The translations under genes and the position numbers were made by a program. A stretch of DNA of 64,000 bases from Bradyrhizobium sp. 170 (GTDB taxonomy: Bacteria; Pseudomonadota; Alphaproteobacteria; Rhizobiales; Xanthobacteraceae): the NCBI RefSeq assembly GCF_023101085.1, contig NZ_CP064703.1:2976001-3040000 (forward strand), written 5' to 3'. Shown piece by piece: positions 59,059 to 64,000 of the stretch. The notes under the pieces are model-generated. The model was not told where the DNA came from. It did no database searches and was given only the letters and a program-made list of their open reading frames with translations. Within the stretch, counting starts at the first letter, position 1. Every line of letters begins with the position of its first letter.

Positions 59059-59148
59059 CGTCATTGCGAGCGTAGCGAAGCAATCCACGCCTCCGCACGC
59101 GGCGCTATGGATTGTTTCGCGGAGCCTGTCATCGGGCGCGCAATGACG
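59059..59148. repeat. Palindromic intergenic element B
   Basis: CGTCATTGCGAGCGTAGCG and AAGCAATCCA on the left are mirrored by TGGATTGTTTCGC and CGCAATGACG on the right. It is the same type as element D. Confidence 0.8.
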
Positions 59149-59241
59149 TGGAGAGGGCGCTGCGCCTCTGACAAAGAGGGCGGAAGGTTCTCCAGCAAAC
59201 CTCGGGCGCAATGCGTCGCGAGATCGCGCAGTCACATCTGC

Positions 59242-59320
59242 GTAGGATGGGTAGAGCGAAGCGAAACCCATCACCACACGCACCGGCATTGATGGGTATC
59301 GCTTCGCTCCACCCATCCTA
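59242..59320. repeat. Palindromic intergenic element C
   Basis: TAGGATGGGTAGAGCGAAGC and GAAACCCATCA are mirrored by TGATGGGTATCGCTTC and CTCCACCCATCCTA. It is a distinct family from B and D but has the same GAGCGAAGCG core. Confidence 0.8.
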
Positions 59321-59335
59321 AGAAATCCGCCCAGC

Positions 59336-59413
59336 CGTCATTGCGAGCGAAGCGAAGCAATCCATCTCTCCGCGTGTGGCGCTATGGATTGCTTCGCTGC
59401 GCTCGCAATGACG
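59336..59413. repeat. Palindromic intergenic element D (second copy of B type)
   Basis: CGTCATTGCGAGCGAAGCG and AAGCAATCCAT are mirrored by ATGGATTGCTTCGC and GCGCTCGCAATGACG. Symmetry is higher than in B. Elements A-D together fill most of the 570-base gap before the next gene. Confidence 0.85.
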
Positions 59414-59529
59414 GGGAGGGAACGGTGCCTAATCCTGGGCTACCCGACCACCGCTCTGGCCCCGCCGCTTCCTTGCAAAAGCTTGAAGTTTAAAATATAT
59501 GCTGAACCCTCATCCTGGAGGCTTGACCG

Positions 59530-60291
59530 ATGTCCCCATTGTCGCGTTCCTCCCATGCGCTCGTCACCGGTGGCGGGCGAGGCATCGGCCTTGCGATATC
59601 GGCCGCGCTGTCGAAAGCGGGCGCAACGGTGACGGTGCTCGGCCGCAACCGCGCGACGCTGGATGAAGCCGTGGCGTCCGGCGCGGCGCAGTTCGCAGCC
59701 GTGGCCGATGTTGCCGATCAGGCGTCGGTCAAATCGGCCATAGCGGAGGCCGCCGCGCGGCAACCGATCGACATCCTCGTTGCCAATGCGGGCGCGGCGG
59801 AATCCGCGCCGTTCGGCCGCTCCGATGCGGCGCTGTTCCAGCGGATGATGGACGTCAATTTCATGGGCGTGGTCCACGCCACGCAGGCGGTATTGCCTGG
59901 AATGGTCGAGCGCCGTCACGGGCGGATCATTGCCGTCGCGTCCACCGCCGGTTTGAAAGGCTACGCTTACGTCTCGGCCTACAGCGCGGCCAAACACGCC
60001 GTCGTCGGCCTCGTCCGTTCGCTGGCGCTGGAGACGGCGAAGAGCGGCGTCACCGTCAACGCCGTCTGCCCCGGCTTCACCGAAACCGATCTGCTGGAAG
60101 GCTCGATCGACAACATCATCAAGAAGACCGGCCGCAGCCGCGAGCAGGCCATCGCGGAACTGTCGAAGCACAATCCGCAGGGGCGCCTCGTGGCGCCATC
60201 GGAAGTGGCTGATACCGTGCTCTGGCTGTGCGGCGAAGGCGCCAGTGCCATCACTGGACAGGCCATCGCGGTGGCCGGCGGCGAAGTCTGA
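59530..60291 (+). CDS. SDR family oxidoreductase, 3-hydroxyacyl-CoA dehydrogenase-like
   Basis: A 253-residue classical SDR. VTGGGRGIGLAISAAL, VANAGAAESAPF, AVASTAGLKGYAYVSAYSAA (Ser, Tyr) and KHAVVGL (Lys) make a complete active site. The ending ASAITGQAIAVAGGEV is usual. It starts a unit with a crotonase and the two-domain aminobenzoyl/salicylyl-CoA enzyme, so it probably oxidises a 3-hydroxyacyl-CoA formed after ring opening or reduction. TGGAGG precedes the ATG. An AT-rich TTTAAAATATAT patch lies 40-50 bases upstream and may belong to the promoter. Confidence 0.87.
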   Translation: MSPLSRSSHALVTGGGRGIGLAISAALSKAGATVTVLGRNRATLDEAVASGAAQFAAVADVADQASVKSAIAEAAARQPIDILVANAGAAESAPFGRSDAALFQRMMDVNFMGVVHATQAVLPGMVERRHGRIIAVASTAGLKGYAYVSAYSAAKHAVVGLVRSLALETAKSGVTVNAVCPGFTETDLLEGSIDNIIKKTGRSREQAIAELSKHNPQGRLVAPSEVADTVLWLCGEGASAITGQAIAVAGGEV

Positions 60292-60332
60292 TCGGCCGCC
60301 ACATCGATAACGATTAAATTCAGGGAGAGATC

Positions 60333-61169
60333 ATGAGCAAACCCGCCAACCCCGTCACGCTGCCGCTGGCGGATTATTCGCCGAAGCATTTTCTGCTGGC
60401 CGTGGTCGATCGCGTCGCCACCGTGACGCTCAATCGTCCTGAACGCAAGAACCCGCTGACCTTCGAAAGCTATCGCGAGCTCACCGATTTCTTCCGCGCC
60501 TGCGCAATGGATGACGAGGTCAAGACCATCGTCGTGTCAGGCGCAGGCGGCAACTTCTCGTCCGGCGGCGACGTGTTCGAGATCATCGGTCCCCTGATTC
60601 AGATGGATACCAAGGGGCTGACCGCCTTTACCCGCATGACCGGCGATCTCGTCAAGGCGATGCGGGCGTGTCCGCAGCCGATCGTGGCCGCCGTCGAAGG
60701 CATCTGCGCCGGCGCGGGCGCGATCGTCGCCATGGCCTCGGACCTGCGTCTGGCCGCCACCGGCGCCAAGGTCGCGTTCCTGTTCAACAAGGTCGGCCTC
60801 GCCGGCTGCGACATGGGCGCCTGTGCGATCCTGCCGCGCATCATCGGCCAGTCGCGGGCCTCCGAACTGCTCTACACCGGCCGCTTCATGACCGCGGAGG
60901 AGGGCGAGCATTGGGGCTTCTTCAGCCGTATCGTCACCCCGGACGCGGTGCTGCCGCAGGCGCAGCTTCTGGCCAAGCAGATTTCCGATGGGCCCACCTT
61001 CGCCAACACCATGACCAAGCGTATGCTGGCGATGGAATGGGCGATGTCGGTGGAGGAAGCGATCGAGGCCGAAGCGGTTGCGCAAGCGCTCTGCATGACC
61101 ACGGAGGATTTTGCCCGCGCGTTTGAGGCATTCTCGAACAAGCGGACCCCGGTGTTCCGGGGGAACTAG
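60333..61169 (+). CDS. Enoyl-CoA hydratase family protein of the aromatic acyl-CoA cluster
   Basis: A 278-residue crotonase. [16 protein letters not shown] (first oxyanion site), [20 protein letters not shown] (second) and [20 protein letters not shown] are conserved. The [13 protein letters not shown] stretch is seen in hydratases encoded beside 2-aminobenzoyl-CoA or salicylyl-CoA enzymes, as I recall. It probably hydrates the product of the two-domain monooxygenase-reductase next door. AGGGAGAG lies before the ATG. It follows the SDR by 41 bases. Confidence 0.88.
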   Translation: MSKPANPVTLPLADYSPKHFLLAVVDRVATVTLNRPERKNPLTFESYRELTDFFRACAMDDEVKTIVVSGAGGNFSSGGDVFEIIGPLIQMDTKGLTAFTRMTGDLVKAMRACPQPIVAAVEGICAGAGAIVAMASDLRLAATGAKVAFLFNKVGLAGCDMGACAILPRIIGQSRASELLYTGRFMTAEEGEHWGFFSRIVTPDAVLPQAQLLAKQISDGPTFANTMTKRMLAMEWAMSVEEAIEAEAVAQALCMTTEDFARAFEAFSNKRTPVFRGN

Positions 61170-61176
61170 TCTGGTT

Positions 61177-61260
61177 GTAGCCCGGTGGAGCGAAGCGAAA
61201 CCCGGGGGCCCTGCCGATGTCGCGAGAATCCCGGATTGCGCTGCGCTCCATCCGGGCTAC
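61177..61260. repeat. Palindromic intergenic element E
   Basis: GTAGCCCGGTGGAGCGAAGCG and AAACCCGGG are mirrored by CCCGGATTGCGCTGCGC and TCCATCCGGGCTAC. It lies within the 169-base gap inside the cluster. It belongs to the GTAGCCCGGATG-type intergenic repeats. Confidence 0.82.
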
Positions 61261-61338
61261 GAACAGGGCCTTGCCCAAAAATTGTTTTAGGCTTAAAGTA
61301 ATTCCGAGCTTGCCCTTAGCCTGTTTCGGAGGCGGTAG

Positions 61339-63687
61339 ATGAAGATCGCGATTATCGGCGGCGGACCGGCCGGTCTCTACGCCGCGATCCTCTTGAAGAA
61401 ACAGCGGCCCCAGGCCGAGATCACGGTCTATGAGCGCAACCGCACCGACGACACGTTCGGCTTCGGCGTGGTATTTTCAGATGCGACGCTCGACAATTTC
61501 GAGAAGTACGATCCGCCGAGCTACCGCCGCATCACCCAGGAATTCGCCTATTGGGACGACATCGCCGTGCACTTCCGCGGTACGGTCCACCGCGTCGGCG
61601 GCAACGGCTTTTGCGGCTGCTCGCGCCGGACGCTGCTGCTGATCCTGCAGGAGCGCGCCCGCGAACTCGGCGTGACGCTGCTGTTCGAAACCGATATCGA
61701 CGACGAAGCGCGATTTGCCGATGCCGATCTGATCGTGATCGCTGACGGCATCAACAGCCGCTTTCGCGACAAGCACATCGAACACTTCCAGCCGCAGGTC
61801 GATCTGCGCTCCAACAAGTTCGCATGGATGGGCTCGACCAAGCCGCTCGACGCCTTCACCTTCATCTTCCAGGAGACCGAGTGGGGCCCGTTCATCGCGC
61901 ACGCTTATCAGTATGAGGCGGGACGCTCGACCTGGATTTTCGAGACCGATGCCGAAACCTTCCAGCGCGCCGGGCTCGAAGGCCTGAGCGAACAGCAATC
62001 CGCCGACCGGATGGCCGAGATCTTCGGCTGGTTCCTCGACGGCCATCCGCTGCTGATCAACCGCTCGATGTGGCGCAATTTTCCGATGATCCGCAGCCAG
62101 CGCTGGGTCAAGGACAACATGGTGCTGCTCGGCGACGCCAAGGCGACGGCGCATTTCTCGATCGGCTCCGGCACCAAGCTCGCGATGGAAGACGCGATTG
62201 CGCTTGCCGATGCGATGGCGCAGGCGCCGACCGTTCACGATGCCTTGCAGACCTACGAGCATGGCCGGCGCGAGGAGGTCGAGAAGACCCAGCACGCCGC
62301 CGACGTGTCGCTGGTCTGGTTCGAGCATGTCGACCGCTTCTGGGATTTCGATCCGGTGCAGTTTGCGTTCGGCGTGATGACCCGCGCCAAGGCGATTACC
62401 TACGATAACCTCACGCTGCGCGCGCCGGAGTTCGTTCGCGAGGTCGACAAGGCGTTTGCAATGCAGGTTCGTTCAAAGGGCTTCGACGTCGATGTCGACA
62501 AACCCACGGCGCCGATGTTCCAGCCGCTCAAGTTGCGCGAGATGGAAGTTGCGAATCGCGCGGTGGTGTCGCCGATGTGCATGTACTCCGCGAAGGAAGG
62601 CGTGCCCGGCGATTTCCATCTGGTGCATTACGGCTCGCGCGCCATCGGCGGCGCCGGGCTGATTTTCACGGAGATGACCTGCGTCGGCCGCGACGCCCGC
62701 ATCACGCCCGGCTGTACTGGTCTGTGGAACGACGAGCAGCAGGCCGCTTGGACGCGGATCGTCGATTTCGTCCACGCCAATTCGGCGGCAAAGATCTGCC
62801 TGCAGCTTGGACATGCTGGCCGCAAAGGCGCGACCAAACTGATGTGGGAGGGCATGGACCGGCCGCTGGAGCAAGGCGGTTGGGATACGATCTCGGCGTC
62901 GCCATTGCCGTACTTCCCCGACAGCCAGGTGCCGCGCGAGATGGATCGCGCCGCGATGGACCGCGTCAAGCAGGAGTTCGCAGCGGCAGCCTTGCGTGGC
63001 GAGGCCTGCGGCTTCGACATGCTCGAGATGCACTGCGCCCATGGCTATCTGCTGGCGAGCTTCATTTCGCCGCTGACCAACACGCGCACCGACGAATATG
63101 GCGGCACGCTCGCCAACCGGCTGCGCTATCCGCTGGAAGTGTTTGAAGCGATGCGTGCGGCATGGCCCGCGCACAAGCCGATGTCGGTTCGCATTTCCGC
63201 CACCGACTGGGCCGCGGGCGGCATCACTGGCGACGACGCGGTGGCGGTCGCACGCGCGTTTGGCGAAGCCGGCGTCGATCTGGTCGATGTCTCCACGGGC
63301 CAGACCGTGCGCGACGCGCAGCCGATCTACGGCCGGATGTTCCAGACGCCATTCTCCGATCAGGTCCGGAACGAAGCCCGGGTCGCGACCATGTGCGTCG
63401 GGAACATCACCACCGCAGACCAGATCAACACCATCCTCGCCGCCGGCCGCGCCGATCTCGTCGCGCTCGCCCGGCCGCACCTGGTGGATCCATCCTTCAC
63501 GATGCGGGCGGCGGCCTGGTATGGCGCCGATATCGCCTGTCCGCCGCAATATCTGCCGGGCAAGGAGCAAATCTTCCGCAACAGTGTGCGTGACCGGCAG
63601 GATTTCGAGGACCTCAAAATTAAGGGTAAGCCGAAAACCCGCGCCGAGCTGAAAGCCGAGGCGACAAAGCCGCTTGCAGCCGAATAG
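61339..63687 (+). CDS. Bifunctional salicylyl-CoA 5-hydroxylase/2-aminobenzoyl-CoA monooxygenase-reductase
   Basis: A 782-residue two-domain flavoenzyme. Residues 1 to about 380 are an FAD monooxygenase: [17 protein letters not shown], a [15 protein letters not shown] block and [20 protein letters not shown]. Residues about 395-760 are an Old Yellow Enzyme-type FMN domain: [39 protein letters not shown]. This architecture is that of the Azoarcus 2-aminobenzoyl-CoA monooxygenase/reductase and related salicylyl-CoA hydroxylases. It hydroxylates the aromatic ring with O2 and NAD(P)H and may reduce it. GGAGG precedes the ATG. The neighbouring SDR, crotonase and a further monooxygenase support an anthranilate/salicylate CoA pathway; which substrate is used cannot be read. 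Confidence 0.92.
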   Translation: MKIAIIGGGPAGLYAAILLKKQRPQAEITVYERNRTDDTFGFGVVFSDATLDNFEKYDPPSYRRITQEFAYWDDIAVHFRGTVHRVGGNGFCGCSRRTLLLILQERARELGVTLLFETDIDDEARFADADLIVIADGINSRFRDKHIEHFQPQVDLRSNKFAWMGSTKPLDAFTFIFQETEWGPFIAHAYQYEAGRSTWIFETDAETFQRAGLEGLSEQQSADRMAEIFGWFLDGHPLLINRSMWRNFPMIRSQRWVKDNMVLLGDAKATAHFSIGSGTKLAMEDAIALADAMAQAPTVHDALQTYEHGRREEVEKTQHAADVSLVWFEHVDRFWDFDPVQFAFGVMTRAKAITYDNLTLRAPEFVREVDKAFAMQVRSKGFDVDVDKPTAPMFQPLKLREMEVANRAVVSPMCMYSAKEGVPGDFHLVHYGSRAIGGAGLIFTEMTCVGRDARITPGCTGLWNDEQQAAWTRIVDFVHANSAAKICLQLGHAGRKGATKLMWEGMDRPLEQGGWDTISASPLPYFPDSQVPREMDRAAMDRVKQEFAAAALRGEACGFDMLEMHCAHGYLLASFISPLTNTRTDEYGGTLANRLRYPLEVFEAMRAAWPAHKPMSVRISATDWAAGGITGDDAVAVARAFGEAGVDLVDVSTGQTVRDAQPIYGRMFQTPFSDQVRNEARVATMCVGNITTADQINTILAAGRADLVALARPHLVDPSFTMRAAAWYGADIACPPQYLPGKEQIFRNSVRDRQDFEDLKIKGKPKTRAELKAEATKPLAAE

Positions 63688-63712
63688 GCCGGATGGCAGG
63701 CTCTATCCGCTC

Positions 63713-63846
63713 CCTCGCCCCACTCTTTGCGGGGAGAGGGCTGGGGTGAGGGGCTCTCTCCGCGATCTGTGAACGCCGAGAGTGCAGTACCCCCTCACCC
63801 GGATCGCAAGGGCGATCCGACCTCTCCCCGCAAGCGGGGCGAGGTT
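63713..63846. repeat. Palindromic intergenic element F
   Basis: CCTCGCCCCACTCTTTGCGG and GGAGAGG are mirrored by CCTCTCCCC and GCAAGCGGGGCGAGG, with inner GGTGAGGGG/CCCCTCACC arms. It is a long double-stem structure in the gap between two coding genes. Confidence 0.82.
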
Positions 63847-63869
63847 GAAGAGAGAGTGGAGTCGAGCTG

Positions 63870-64000
63870 ATGAAAGCGATCATCGTCGGGGGCGGCATCG
63901 GCGGCCTTACCACTGCGCTCATGTTGCGGGCGCGCGGCATCGACTGCGAATTGTTCGAGCAGTCAGACAGCATCCGCGAGCTCGGCGTCGGTATCAACAC
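63870..64000 (+). CDS. FAD-dependent monooxygenase, truncated by window end
   Basis: The first 43 residues only. MKAIIVGGGIGGLTTALMLR is the FAD dinucleotide-binding motif (GxGxxG) of class A flavin monooxygenases, and CELFEQSDSIRELGVGIN follows as expected for salicylate-hydroxylase-like enzymes. The rest lies beyond the window. It probably belongs to the same aromatic-degradation cluster. Confidence 0.8.
   Translation, partial: MKAIIVGGGIGGLTTALMLRARGIDCELFEQSDSIRELGVGIN

Overview
The window looks like chromosomal DNA of a Bradyrhizobium-type alphaproteobacterium. It is GC-rich throughout, with many acyl-CoA and aromatic-catabolism genes and a short-chain amide/urea uptake operon with fmdA, fmdB and amiE. 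It also has the imperfect-palindrome intergenic repeats ("GTCATTGCGAGCGAAGCGAAG"-type halves) familiar from Bradyrhizobium. The genus call rests on recalled family resemblance, since no search was possible. No rRNA, tRNA, CRISPR array or prophage was recognised.

Layout. (1) 0-12.4 kb: an accessory catabolic block with two tyrosine-less SDR-like proteins, two crotonases, a TetR/SDR divergon with a paired palindromic operator, an alpha/beta hydrolase, a zinc-less quinone-type reductase, an acyl-CoA synthetase, an orphan branched-chain-type binding protein and an Old Yellow Enzyme. The substrate is unknown, but the set fits CoA-dependent breakdown of a cyclic or unsaturated acid. (2) 12.5-18.7 kb: a small membrane protein, a Tat-type amidohydrolase, a secreted cyclase-family hydrolase, a GreA-type factor that starts at TTG, and a HerA-like ATPase. 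(3) 18.8-20.7 kb: idnO and idnD of the idonate/gluconate route. (4) 20.7-24.8 kb: a LysR regulator divergent from a DctA-type carrier, ureidoglycolate lyase (allA) and ureidoglycine aminohydrolase (allE), which make a ureide module. (5) 24.9-37.1 kb: a nucleobase-permease/histidine-kinase fusion and its LuxR-type response regulator, divergent from urtABCDE-fmdA-fmdB-amiE. This is a sense, import and hydrolyse set for urea and short amides. An IS630 element sits exactly in the TA of the amiE stop codon. (6) 38.5-52.4 kb: a degenerate-receiver LuxR regulator, two repeat-rich proteins of unrecognised family, a type I secretion ATPase and its membrane-fusion partner, a CelD-like acyltransferase with TPRs, small ORFs, a phospholipase D/VTT fusion and an EEP-family nuclease. 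The first part of this region is the best candidate for an undescribed export system. (7) 52.5-59 kb: a ketodeoxyarabonate-type dehydratase, a CaiB-type CoA transferase, a lysophospholipase-like hydrolase, a universal stress protein, a polyacidic small protein and a PlsB-like acyltransferase. (8) 59.5-64 kb: SDR, crotonase, the two-domain salicylyl/2-aminobenzoyl-CoA monooxygenase-reductase and a truncated flavin monooxygenase, which form an aromatic acyl-CoA degradation cluster.

Start sites were set by Shine-Dalgarno matches and family length, so many differ from the longest possible reading frame.
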